Assembly (NCBI GenBank): GCA_049964655.1
Contig: JBMFXC010000060.1
Coordinates: forward strand, 1-15,842
DNA length: 15,842 bases
Reading direction: 5' to 3'
Origin: JAJZJT01 sp049964655
GTDB lineage: Bacteria; Actinomycetota; Acidimicrobiia; Acidimicrobiales; RAAP-2
Shown here piece by piece: positions 1-6,146 of this stretch. Each line of letters starts with the position of its first letter. Positions within the stretch are counted from its first letter, which is position 1. The notes under the pieces are model-generated. The model had not been told where the DNA came from and did not search any database. It saw only the letters and a program-made list of their open reading frames with translations. The position numbers were made by a program, and so were the translations under genes.

Positions 1-607
1 CCCATCGCGACTCCCAGGCCGGCTCGTCGGGGAGGGACGGCTGCCACAGCACGAAGTCGAGCGGGTGCCGCTTGTTGGGGTCGCCCGGGTTCCCGCCGTG
101 CTCGGCGGCGAGCACCAGCATCGTCGCCTCGTCGGTGTGGCTCACCGACCCGAACCGCTCGAAGGTGGTCACGTCGAAGTAGACGGCGCCCCCGGACTGG
201 TAGGCGTGCCCGGACTCCAGCGCCTCTCCGACGAGCGTCAAGATGTCGGGGATGGCCGAGGTGGCTCGCGGCTCCGACCAGGCGGGCACGAGCCCCAGGG
301 CCGTCATGTCGGCGTCGAACCGGGCGATCTCCTCGGCAGCCAGGTCGAGGTAGTGGACGCCGAGCTCGCGAGCCTTGCGCAGGATGTCGTCGTCGACGTC
401 GGTCACGTTGCGGACGCAATGGGTCTCGTGACCGAGGTCACGCAGCCGTCGCTGGAGGACGTCGAAGGTCAGGTAGACCTCGGCGTGGCCGAGATGGGCG
501 GCGTCGTAGGGGGTGATGCCACAGGCGTACAGGGAGACCACCGGCCCGAGCTCGAGCGGCACGACGGCTCGCTGAGACGAGTCATAGAGCCGGATCACCG
601 ACTGCAC
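1..607 (-). CDS. mshC: MshC-type cysteine ligase (CysRS paralogue), N-terminal half, cut by window edge
   Basis: Class-I aminoacyl-tRNA-synthetase-like enzyme. MshC joins cysteine to GlcN-inositol with ATP in the cytoplasm, the penultimate step of mycothiol synthesis. Visible: an RLYDS start of the fold, then YACGITPYDAAHLGHA at residues 27-42, with the zinc-type Cys29 and the HLGH (HIGH-like) signature. True CysRS normally reads CGPTVYD..HIGH, whereas CGITPYD..HLGH is the MshC form. TDVDDDIL (69-76) and GGNPGDPNKRHPLDFVLW (171-188) also match the family. 202 codons are present; the family is about 410 residues, so the catalytic C-terminal half, including KMSKS, lies outside. The GTG at 607 has GGAG about five bases upstream; the GTG at 598 is an alternative. 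Mycobacterial MshC carries about 17 extra N-terminal residues that are absent here. It lies 72 nt downstream of npdG on the same strand, possibly co-transcribed. A divergent CysRS cannot be fully excluded from half a protein. Confidence 0.78.
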   Translation of the reverse strand, partial: MQSVIRLYDSSQRAVVPLELGPVVSLYACGITPYDAAHLGHAEVYLTFDVLQRRLRDLGHETHCVRNVTDVDDDILRKARELGVHYLDLAAEEIARFDADMTALGLVPAWSEPRATSAIPDILTLVGEALESGHAYQSGGAVYFDVTTFERFGSVSHTDEATMLVLAAEHGGNPGDPNKRHPLDFVLWQPSLPDEPAWESRW

Positions 608-679
608 CCCTGCTCCGGCGATCGGACGGCGGCCGCCGGCTGATGCCTGCGGCGCGCTCTGGCGCACCGCGCTTCGAGG

Positions 680-1339
680 TCACCCACGGTGCAGTCCCGT
701 GAGCCGAAGCGAGGCGTGGGCCTTGTTCCGAATGTTGACCGAGACGAGCACGGCGGTGAACGCCTCGACGGCGGACGCCTGGGCCAAGCTTCCGGCCACC
801 ACTGCCTGGAGCCCCTCGATGGTGTCGACCAGCTCGGCAGTGACCGTCGCCGCCCCGGCGTCGTCGGCACAGACGAGCACGTCGGCGTCCAAGTCCCTCG
901 TCAGGTCTTCGAGATCTGCGGCAGGGAGGTGGTGGAAGGTGGCGGCCACCGCTGCGTCCGGCAGCGCGGCTTGGACGGTCGCCGCCATCGAGCCGCGAGG
1001 TGGGACGAGCGGAAGGAGCTCGCGGCCGGCCTTGGCCATGGCGTTGACCATCGACACGACGACCTTGTCGGCCAGTACCTCGGCCAGGGGCGCCAGGGTG
1101 GCGACGGTTGCCTCCCACGGCGTCGCCACCACGACCAGCTCCGAGCGCGCGGCCTGCTCGTTGCTGGCACCGACCACGTCAAGCTTGCGCTCCGGCCAGC
1201 GCCCGACGACGCCCTCCGCCACCGCTGCCGCCCGGACCTCGTCGCGCGAGCCCAAGGTGACCGACAACCCGGCGGCTGCCAGACGCGTGGCGATACCACG
1301 GCCGGCCGGACCTGTTCCTCCCAGAATGCCTACCTGCAC
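680..1339 (-). CDS. npdG: NADPH:coenzyme F420 oxidoreductase (NpdG-like)
   Basis: Cytoplasmic Rossmann-fold enzyme moving hydride between NADP(H) and coenzyme F420. The 219-residue protein starts VQVGILGGTGPAG, with the dinucleotide loop GGTGPAG at residues 7-13. GSR follows at 30-32, where family members bind the NADP 2'-phosphate. The C-terminal part has FHHLPAADLED (135-145), DADVLVCADD (151-160) and VNIRNKAHASLRLTG (201-215), all typical of this family, whose usual length is about 210-230. The GTG at 1339 was chosen because the conserved fold starts at the next residue; longer starts (for example 1411) only add a low-complexity tail. No convincing -10 box was found for it. It is divergent from fabI and upstream of mshC on the same strand. 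It fits with the F420-dependent LLM oxidoreductase at 12839-13777 and NADPH-forming Zwf at 14173-15582. Confidence 0.85.
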   Translation of the reverse strand: MQVGILGGTGPAGRGIATRLAAAGLSVTLGSRDEVRAAAVAEGVVGRWPERKLDVVGASNEQAARSELVVVATPWEATVATLAPLAEVLADKVVVSMVNAMAKAGRELLPLVPPRGSMAATVQAALPDAAVAATFHHLPAADLEDLTRDLDADVLVCADDAGAATVTAELVDTIEGLQAVVAGSLAQASAVEAFTAVLVSVNIRNKAHASLRLTGLHRG

Positions 1340-1468
1340 GCTTCTACCATTGCACACGCCGCCCACTGCCCACGCCCGCAGTCCCTCGGCGACACGACGA
1401 CCCACCGGCAAGCGTCACGCCCGCGGCCAGGACGGCAGGACCTACCCGGTGGACACCTCGTCACCCGG

Positions 1469-1474
1469 TAACCT
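1469..1474 (+). promoter_or_regulatory. -10 box of fabI (near-leaderless)
   Basis: TAACCT ends nine bases before the fabI ATG, so transcription would start within about three bases of the start codon and leave no room for a ribosome-binding site. No Shine-Dalgarno sequence precedes the ATG. An ACCCGGT heptamer occurs at 1444-1450 and again at 1463-1469, abutting the box; with 19-base spacing it could be a repressor or activator site. No clear -35 element was found. The rest of 1340-1483 shows no gene. Confidence 0.5.
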
Positions 1475-1483
1475 TGCCCGCCC

Positions 1484-2272
1484 ATGGGACTGCTCGACGG
1501 CAAGAGGCTCCTCGTGACCGGCGTCCTCACCGACGCCTCGTTGGCGTTCGCCGTGGCCGAGCTCGCCCAGCGCGAGGGAGCAGAAGTCGTCCTGAGCGGC
1601 GCCGGGCGGGGGCTCTCGCTGACCCGGCGCACGGCACGAAAGCTGCCGCGTCCCACCGACATCCTCGAGCTGGACGTCACCGACGCCGCCCAGGTGGCAT
1701 CGGCCGGTGCCCAGCTGGCCGAACGGTGGGACCGCCTCGACGGACTGCTCCACGCCATCGGCTATGCGCCCCCCGAGTGCCTCGGCGGCGACATCTTCCG
1801 CGCCGGCTGGCAGGAGGTCAGTCAGGCCATCGAAGTCTCCGCCTACTCGCTCAAGGTGCTGGTCGAAGCGTTCCGGCCGTTGCTTGCTGCCGCCGGCGCG
1901 CATGGCGGCAACGGGGCCTCGGTGGTCGGGCTCGACTTCGACGCCACCGTGGCCTGGCCCGCCTACGACTGGATGGGCGTCTCCAAGGCAGCACTCGAGT
2001 CGCTGGCCCGCTACCTCGCCCGCGACCTGGGACCCGAGGGAGTCCGCGTCAACCTCGTCGCCGCCGGACCGGTCAAGACCATGGCAGCCAAGTCCATCCC
2101 CGGCTTTGCCGCCTTCGAGGACACGTGGGCGGCGCGGGCGCCCCTCGGTTGGGACGTCCTCGACGGCAGCGTGGTGGCTCGGGCCTGCGTCGCGCTGCTC
2201 TCCGACCTGTTCCCCAGGACGACCGGCGAGATCGTCCACGTCGACGGCGGCGTCCACGCCATGGGGGCCTGA
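1484..2272 (+). CDS. fabI: Enoyl-[acyl-carrier-protein] reductase (FabI/InhA type)
   Basis: NADH-dependent reductase for the last step of the fatty-acid elongation cycle (FAS-II), cytoplasmic SDR fold, 262 residues against 269 in InhA. It starts GLLDGKRLLVTGVLTDASLA, close to InhA. The catalytic Tyr161 and Lys168 sit in AYDWMGVSK with the FabI Y-x6-K spacing, and Phe152 in LDFD matches InhA Phe149. LVAAGPVKTMA (191-201) and TTGEIVHVDGGVH (246-258) complete the substrate loop and C-terminus. The residue aligned with InhA Ser94 is Ala91 (HAIGY). The ATG at 1484 fits the family N-terminus exactly. It is divergent from npdG and convergent with the zinc-ribbon gene, six bases apart. FabI versus InhA naming is a matter of convention; the function is secure. 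Confidence 0.93.
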   Translation: MGLLDGKRLLVTGVLTDASLAFAVAELAQREGAEVVLSGAGRGLSLTRRTARKLPRPTDILELDVTDAAQVASAGAQLAERWDRLDGLLHAIGYAPPECLGGDIFRAGWQEVSQAIEVSAYSLKVLVEAFRPLLAAAGAHGGNGASVVGLDFDATVAWPAYDWMGVSKAALESLARYLARDLGPEGVRVNLVAAGPVKTMAAKSIPGFAAFEDTWAARAPLGWDVLDGSVVARACVALLSDLFPRTTGEIVHVDGGVHAMGA

Positions 2273-2282
2273 GCGCGCTCAG
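2269..2282. terminator. Palindrome holding the stop codons of two convergent genes
   Basis: CTGAGCGCGCTCAG is a perfect 14-bp palindrome. It contains the fabI TGA on the plus strand and the TGA of the zinc-ribbon gene on the minus strand. Flanking GGGG (2264-2267) and CTCC (2284-2287) can extend the stem past one mismatch. There is no T-tract, so a bidirectional terminator or RNA 3'-end stabiliser is only a suggestion. Confidence 0.35.
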
Positions 2283-2428
2283 CCTCCGTGATGGGGCGGA
2301 CGCTCGCGCTCGCGCTCCTCGACCCAGCAGCGATCGCACGCCTCGCACCAACCTGGCCGCCCCTCGCCGGAGCGTGCGCCGGGGACGTGGTCAGGCTCGT
2401 GCCGGCAGACCGGGCAGCGCCCGCTCAT
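2279..2428 (-). CDS. 49-residue zinc-ribbon-like protein
   Basis: Small protein with two cysteine knuckles, CPVC (Cys5, Cys8) and CEACDRC (Cys28, Cys31, Cys34), plus nearby histidines, so a single bound zinc is likely. A basic/acidic tail (EERERERPPHHGG) follows. Its ATG overlaps the TGA of the GT4 gene as ATGA, which implies translational coupling. Codons are almost all G/C-ending, as in neighbouring real genes. It is the last gene of the GT2-GT4 operon and stops six bases from the end of fabI. Function is unknown; it could be a small metal-binding partner of the glycosyltransferases. The main doubt is its short length. Confidence 0.55.
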   Translation of the reverse strand: MSGRCPVCRHEPDHVPGARSGEGRPGWCEACDRCWVEERERERPPHHGG

Positions 2429-3573
2429 CGAGGTGGCCCCGCTTCCCCGTGGCGACGACCTGGGCGGTCGGCCACCTCCACCAGCAGCTGGTGGAGGTGG
2501 GCCGCCGTCCGGTCCCAGGAGAGCGCCTCGGCACGACGGCGGTTGACCACCGCTGCCCGGGCCCGACGAGCCTCCTCCCGCCAGGCGCTCTCGAGGGCGT
2601 CGGCCAGCGACTCGGTGCGCGGCTCCGCCCACACCACCTCGCCGCCCTCGGTCACCTCGACCACCGCCGGTGCCCAGGTCGACACGACGAGCGTGCCGCA
2701 CGCCATCGCCTCGAGCGGCTGCAGGCCGAACCCCTCGTCTGGTGCGGCGTGGATGCTGGCGACAGCCCCGCCGTAGAGCTCGGACAGCTCCGCATCGGGG
2801 ACGTACCCGCAGAGCGACACCCGCTCGCTGATCCCATGGCGGGTGACCCGCTCCTCAACGGGACCAGCCTGGCCACCCAGGTTGCCGGCGATCACCAACA
2901 TCGGTGCGTCGGCCGAACGGGCGCACAGCCGGGCATAGGCATCCACGACGAGATCGGTCCGGTCGCGGGGGTCCGGGGACGCCAGGTGGAAGAAGTACGG
3001 GGGTCGGCGGGTGGGCTCCGTCGGCGGCCGGAACCGAGCCAGGTCGACCCCCAGTGGAACGACGACGCCCGCTGTCGGCGCCAACCCGTGGTTGCGCCGG
3101 AGGTCGTCGAGCGTCGCCGCGGTGGAGGTGACGACTGCCGCGCGCCGAAGGGACCGGCCGAGCAGCGTACGGCTGTAGGATCGTCGAGCGCCCTCGCGCA
3201 CGGTCGTCACCGGCTCCCGAGCCCAGCGCACCTCGGGGTCCTCGGGGACGTGGAGCAACAAGGGCGGTCCCCACAGGGCCCCGCACTCCTGGTGGCTGTA
3301 GATGGCCCCGGCCCCCAGTCGGGCGGCCGTCGCCGGCAAGAGGACCTGCTCCCAGACAGCCTGGGCGACGGTGGGGACCACCACGGCCCTTCGGCCAAGG
3401 TCGCCGTCGAGGAGCGGGAGGGCTGCCGACGTGCAGACCGCTCGGAAGCGTTCGGGGTCACGGTCGACCAGCCGGGGCGCGAGCTCCCCCAGCACGCGTC
3501 CGACCCCTTTCGGGTTCCGCCCGAGGACACCGAGGTCGAGCACGAGCGGTGCGCGCTCGCGCCGCGGCGTCAC
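2425..3573 (-). CDS. GT4-family glycosyltransferase
   Basis: Retaining GT-B glycosyltransferase, predicted to transfer a nucleotide-sugar hexose to an envelope polysaccharide or glycolipid on the cytoplasmic side. 382 residues, typical of the family. The N-terminal Rossmann half has NPKGVGRVLGEL (20-31) as acceptor loop and AIYSHQECGALWGPP (90-104). The C-terminal half starts near VVPLGVDLARF (171-181) and carries DEGFGLQPLEAMACG (279-293), whose E-x7-E pair (Glu280, Glu288) is the GT4 donor-site signature. The GTG at 3573 overlaps the TGA of the GT2 gene (GTGA), has GAGG nearby, and starts just before the fold (APLVLDLG). Longer in-frame starts run back through the GT2 gene and were rejected. 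Sugar and acceptor cannot be told from the sequence. Confidence 0.88.
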   Translation of the reverse strand: MTPRRERAPLVLDLGVLGRNPKGVGRVLGELAPRLVDRDPERFRAVCTSAALPLLDGDLGRRAVVVPTVAQAVWEQVLLPATAARLGAGAIYSHQECGALWGPPLLLHVPEDPEVRWAREPVTTVREGARRSYSRTLLGRSLRRAAVVTSTAATLDDLRRNHGLAPTAGVVVPLGVDLARFRPPTEPTRRPPYFFHLASPDPRDRTDLVVDAYARLCARSADAPMLVIAGNLGGQAGPVEERVTRHGISERVSLCGYVPDAELSELYGGAVASIHAAPDEGFGLQPLEAMACGTLVVSTWAPAVVEVTEGGEVVWAEPRTESLADALESAWREEARRARAAVVNRRRAEALSWDRTAAHLHQLLVEVADRPGRRHGEAGPPR

Positions 3574-4589
3574 GACCGCCTCGACGACAGCACGGGCACG
3601 TGCGCCACCGCCGGTGGCACCACTCCAGCCCGACGGGCAAGGCGGTCGGGGCCGGCGAGGTAGATCCCGGCACGGCGTAGCGCGGCGCGACGTCGATCGC
3701 CTCGGAGGACCACTCCTCGGATCGTCGCTCCGAGGACCACCGCCGCCCGCCCTGCCTGCCACCCCAGAGGGCCGAACCACTTCCGCAGGTAGCGCTCCGT
3801 TCCGGCGTGGAACCGCAGCTCGCGTCGCCGCTCGTCGTGGTCGGTCCCTCCCCCTTCGTGCAGTGCACGGGCTCCGTCGCACAGGACGATCTCCCACCCA
3901 CGTCCCACCGCTCGACGCTGCCAGTCCGTCTCCTCGTCGTAGAGGAAGAACCGCTCGTCGAAGCCGCCCACGTCGGCGAGCGCCTCGCCTCGCAGGAGGA
4001 GGACCGATCCGATGACGAACCCCGCCCGGCGACCCGACCGGAGCCGACCCAGCCCGACAGCCTCGACCCACAGTCCCCACGGCGACGGGTACGGCCACCG
4101 GACCCGGTCCGCGGTCACCGAGCCCGGAGCCTGCTGCGTCGGGGCGACCACGGCCACCCGAGGCCGCTCCACCAGCACCCTACGGAGCTGCTCGATGGTC
4201 TCGGGGGCGACCAGGGCGTCGGGGTTGAGGAGCAAGACGTCGTCGGCGGCGAGGTCGAGGCCGGCAAGAGCCCGGTTGACGGCAGCAGCAAAGCCCAGGT
4301 TGCAACCGGGATCGTCGTACGACGCGCCGTGGGCCGCTACCAGGCGTGCGGTCTCGACAGACGAGCTGTTGTCGACCACCGTCACCGGGTAGGCACCCCC
4401 GAGGGCAGCCAGGCAGGTGGCCAGGGTGTCGGGCGAACCGTAGGCGACGATCACCACCACCAGCCGACGGGCCGCGCCGGTGGGGCCGGTGGGGCCGGGC
4501 CGAGAGTCGGTGGGGCCGGTGGGGCCGGTGGGGCCGGGCCGAGAGTAGGTGGGGCCGGCCCTGCTGCCCCCCGTCAGCTCGTTGCGCAC
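3570..4589 (-). CDS. GT2-family glycosyltransferase (rhamnosyltransferase-like) with Gly-Pro-Thr N-terminus
   Basis: Inverting GT-A enzyme, 339 residues. The first 40 residues are a low-complexity linker of Gly-Pro-Thr triplets broken by YSRP and DSRP. The catalytic domain starts RRLVVVIVAYGSPDTLATCL (41-60). VVDNSS (71-76) and CNLGFAAAVN (96-105) bind the nucleotide, LLNPDA (120-125) is the DXD-like metal site, and GFDERFFLYDEETDW (209-223) holds the catalytic ED region. This arrangement is that of GT2 rhamnosyltransferase-like proteins of surface polysaccharides. The GTG at 4589 (or 4592) follows a strong GGGGAGG site; further upstream the frame runs into the promoter region of cobL. It is the first gene of the operon with GT4 and the zinc ribbon. 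The donor sugar is inferred only loosely. Confidence 0.87.
   Translation of the reverse strand: MRNELTGGSRAGPTYSRPGPTGPTGPTDSRPGPTGPTGAARRLVVVIVAYGSPDTLATCLAALGGAYPVTVVDNSSSVETARLVAAHGASYDDPGCNLGFAAAVNRALAGLDLAADDVLLLNPDALVAPETIEQLRRVLVERPRVAVVAPTQQAPGSVTADRVRWPYPSPWGLWVEAVGLGRLRSGRRAGFVIGSVLLLRGEALADVGGFDERFFLYDEETDWQRRAVGRGWEIVLCDGARALHEGGGTDHDERRRELRFHAGTERYLRKWFGPLGWQAGRAAVVLGATIRGVVLRGDRRRAALRRAGIYLAGPDRLARRAGVVPPAVAHVPVLSSRRS
4479..4556. repeat. 9-bp tandem repeats encoding Gly-Pro-Thr
   Basis: Six copies of GGTGGGGCC (plus strand) at 4479, 4488, 4509, 4518, 4527 and 4548. They are separated by two near-identical 12-bp inserts (4497-4508 and 4536-4547) that differ by one base. The array reads in frame on the minus strand as GPT triplets with DSRP and YSRP inserts, so changes in copy number would preserve the GT2 reading frame. 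It lies entirely within the 5' end of the GT2 gene. Confidence 0.9.
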
Positions 4590-4787
4590 CACACCTCCCC
4601 GTCGCCGGCATCGCTTCCACCCGTCGCTCCGGCTCTGCTGCTGCCTGGGCGCTGCTCCTGACTGTGCGACCACCGGCTCGTTCGACGGGGCGACACGACC
4701 GGCCAGCATGCTACCCAGCGCTGAACACACAGCCGTGCCCGCGCCGCTCCGATGGGTTCGGGCCGTGCCCGCTACCATGGCGTGGCC
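4590..4787. other. Divergent promoter region between GT operon and cobL
   Basis: No gene is seen here. On the minus strand TAGCAT (4713-4708) could be the -10 box of the glycosyltransferase operon, giving a leader of roughly 110 bases before the GGGGAGG site. On the plus strand the TACCAT box at 4773-4778 faces cobL. No conserved B12-box or cobalamin-riboswitch core was recognised. Confidence 0.35.
4773..4778 (+). promoter_or_regulatory. Candidate -10 box for cobL
   Basis: TACCAT ends nine bases before the ATG at 4788, the same spacing as at fabI. If used, the mRNA would start close to that ATG, making the 22-codon ORF leaderless and placing the cobL GTG about 60 bases into the transcript. 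The in-frame cobL ATG at 4777 overlaps this box and would then not be transcribed. Confidence 0.4.
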
Positions 4788-4856
4788 ATGTCTCGCCAGC
4801 GCTCGCAGACGCCTCGTCGGCCGGGCCCGGCGGAGGTCGGCGGCGGCCGTGGCTGA
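4788..4856 (+). CDS. Possible 22-residue upstream ORF overlapping cobL start
   Basis: ATG at 4788 opens a 22-codon frame (MSRQRSQTPRRPGPAEVGGGRG) whose TGA at 4854-4856 lies just past the proposed cobL GTG at 4849. The two frames therefore overlap by eight bases. It sits behind a TACCAT box at leaderless spacing. Ribosomes finishing here could reinitiate on cobL, which otherwise has its GGAGG a rather distant 12 bases upstream. No homologue is recognised; the peptide is rich in Arg, Gly and Pro. It may simply be a non-coding 5' end. Confidence 0.3.
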   Translation: MSRQRSQTPRRPGPAEVGGGRG

Positions 4857-6081
4857 GCACGGCACCTGCACCGTGGTCGGCGTCGCCAGCGACGACCCGG
4901 CGGCACTCGCCCCTGACGCCATGCGGGCCCTCCTCGCCGCTCACTTGGTCGTCGGCGATCGACGCCACCTGGCGCTGCTCGAGCGCCTCGACCTACACCG
5001 CGCCGCGGTCGCTGCCACCGAAAGCGACGACGACGCGTGCCGACGGGCGGCGGCAGCCGTCCGCCAGGGCCGTTCCGTCTGCCTACTCGCTCCGGGAGAC
5101 CCCGGCTTCTTCGGGATCCTGCGGCCTCTGCTCCGCGTCCTCGACCGTCGCCGGCTCCGCGTCGTGCCTGCCCCGTCGCCCGTCTCGGTCGCCTTCGCCC
5201 GTCTCGGCCTCCCTTGGGACGACGCGGTGGTCGTCGCCACCGAAGGACGACCCCTGGACGACGTCATCCGGTCTCTCAGGCCGGCCAGCAAGGCCGCAGT
5301 GCTCGCCAGCACCCTCGCACCACCAGAGCGGATCGGCCGGGCGCTGCGTCGGGCATCGGCCACCGTCGACGTCGCCGCCGTCTGCTCCAGGCTCGGGACC
5401 CACCAGGAGGAGGTCACTGTCGTCACGCTCGACGACCTGGCGACCGGCACGTTCGAGCCCTGCTCGATCGTCGTCCTGGTCGGCCCAGCTGGCCGACCGC
5501 TCGTCGGCTGGGGTGCCGCCACCGGCGACGAGGCCCCGCTCGCCTGGAGCCTGCCCGACGATGCTTTCTTCCCCGAAGGGGCAGTTGTCCCGGACGCGGA
5601 GGTGCGGGCAGTTGTCCTGGGCAAGCTGCGCCTCCCTCGGACCGGCGTGCTGTGGGAGATCGGCGGCGGCAGCGTCGCCGTCGAAGCTGCCACCATCAGC
5701 CCGGGGCTCACCGCCTTTGCCGTCGAGGAACGAGGTGACCGCGCCGCACAGCTCACCGCCACCGCACGGCACCGAGGGACGACGGTGAACGTGGTGCACG
5801 GGCACGTCCCCGACACGTGTGAACTGCTCCCCGACCCCGACCGTGCCTTCGTGGGCACGGGTGGTCTCGTCGCCCTCGACCACGTCCTCGAACGGCTCCG
5901 GCCCGGAGGGGTCGTCGTCACCTCCCAGGCAGACCTCGAAGGTGCCGCGGCCGCGGCCGAGCGGCTGGGCAACCTCGTCCAGCTGGCGGTCAACCGTGGC
6001 CGGCGCGCCGCTGGCGGCGGTTGGGGGATCGCGGCCGACGACCCGGTGTTCGTAGCTTGGGGGCCCGGCAGACCGAGCTGA
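4849..6081 (+). CDS. cobL: Precorrin-6Y C5,15-methyltransferase (decarboxylating), CbiE-CbiT fusion
   Basis: Cobalamin-pathway enzyme: methylates C5 and C15 of precorrin-6Y/cobalt-precorrin-6 with SAM and removes a carboxyl group; cytoplasmic. 410 residues, usual for the fusion. CbiE half: VVGVASDDPAAL (9-20), VVGDRRHL (34-41), GDPGFFGILRPLL (83-95), PAPSPVSVAFARLGLPWDD (107-125). CbiT half from about LPDDAFFP (235-242): EVRAVVLGKLRL (251-262), LWEIGGGSVAVEAA (268-281), VNVVHGHVPD (313-322), FVGTGG (334-339). The SAM loop reads EIGGGSV where the family has D-x-G-x-G-x-G-S-V, two residues shorter. The GTG at 4849 was chosen because the fold starts eight residues later; ATG 4777 is an alternative. 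No other cob genes are in the window. It converges on the aldehyde dehydrogenase. Confidence 0.88.
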   Translation: MAEHGTCTVVGVASDDPAALAPDAMRALLAAHLVVGDRRHLALLERLDLHRAAVAATESDDDACRRAAAAVRQGRSVCLLAPGDPGFFGILRPLLRVLDRRRLRVVPAPSPVSVAFARLGLPWDDAVVVATEGRPLDDVIRSLRPASKAAVLASTLAPPERIGRALRRASATVDVAAVCSRLGTHQEEVTVVTLDDLATGTFEPCSIVVLVGPAGRPLVGWGAATGDEAPLAWSLPDDAFFPEGAVVPDAEVRAVVLGKLRLPRTGVLWEIGGGSVAVEAATISPGLTAFAVEERGDRAAQLTATARHRGTTVNVVHGHVPDTCELLPDPDRAFVGTGGLVALDHVLERLRPGGVVVTSQADLEGAAAAAERLGNLVQLAVNRGRRAAGGGWGIAADDPVFVAWGPGRPS

Positions 6082-6101
6082 CAGCCTGCCGTGCGTCGCC
6101 T

Positions 6102-6129
6102 GGCGATCGCCCAGCGGTCACCAGACCGC
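6102..6129. terminator. Two adjacent inverted repeats between convergent genes
   Basis: GGCGATCGCC (6102-6111) is a perfect palindrome. It is followed directly by GCGGTC-ACCA-GACCGC (6114-6129), a six-pair hairpin with a four-base loop. They lie in the 65-base gap between the ends of cobL and the aldehyde dehydrogenase, where a shared terminator is expected. No T-run follows on either strand. Confidence 0.45.
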
Positions 6130-6146
6130 CGACGCGCCGCGGCACC

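Noticed and set aside
65..643. A 192-codon plus-strand open frame
   Set aside because: It is antisense to the MshC-like gene, whose motifs are unambiguous.
1474..3663. A 729-codon plus-strand open frame across fabI and the glycosyltransferases
   Set aside because: Arg/Pro/Gly-rich translation without a family, antisense or out of frame to strongly recognisable genes; typical of high-GC DNA where stop codons are rare.
2425..4098. Long 557-residue version of the GT4 protein
   Set aside because: The extra N-terminus lies wholly within the GT2 gene in another frame; the GTGA overlap at 3573 gives a family-like start.
4479..4556. CRISPR-like array
   Set aside because: The 9-bp units and 12-bp inserts are far too short and encode an in-frame protein repeat; no cas genes are present.
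4590..4848. Cobalamin riboswitch upstream of cobL
   Set aside because: No recognisable B12-box or conserved core; the candidate -10 box lies too near the start to leave room for one.
4346..5788. A 480-codon plus-strand open frame
   Set aside because: Covers the GT2 start region and cobL in another frame; Ser/Pro/Arg-rich with no motif.
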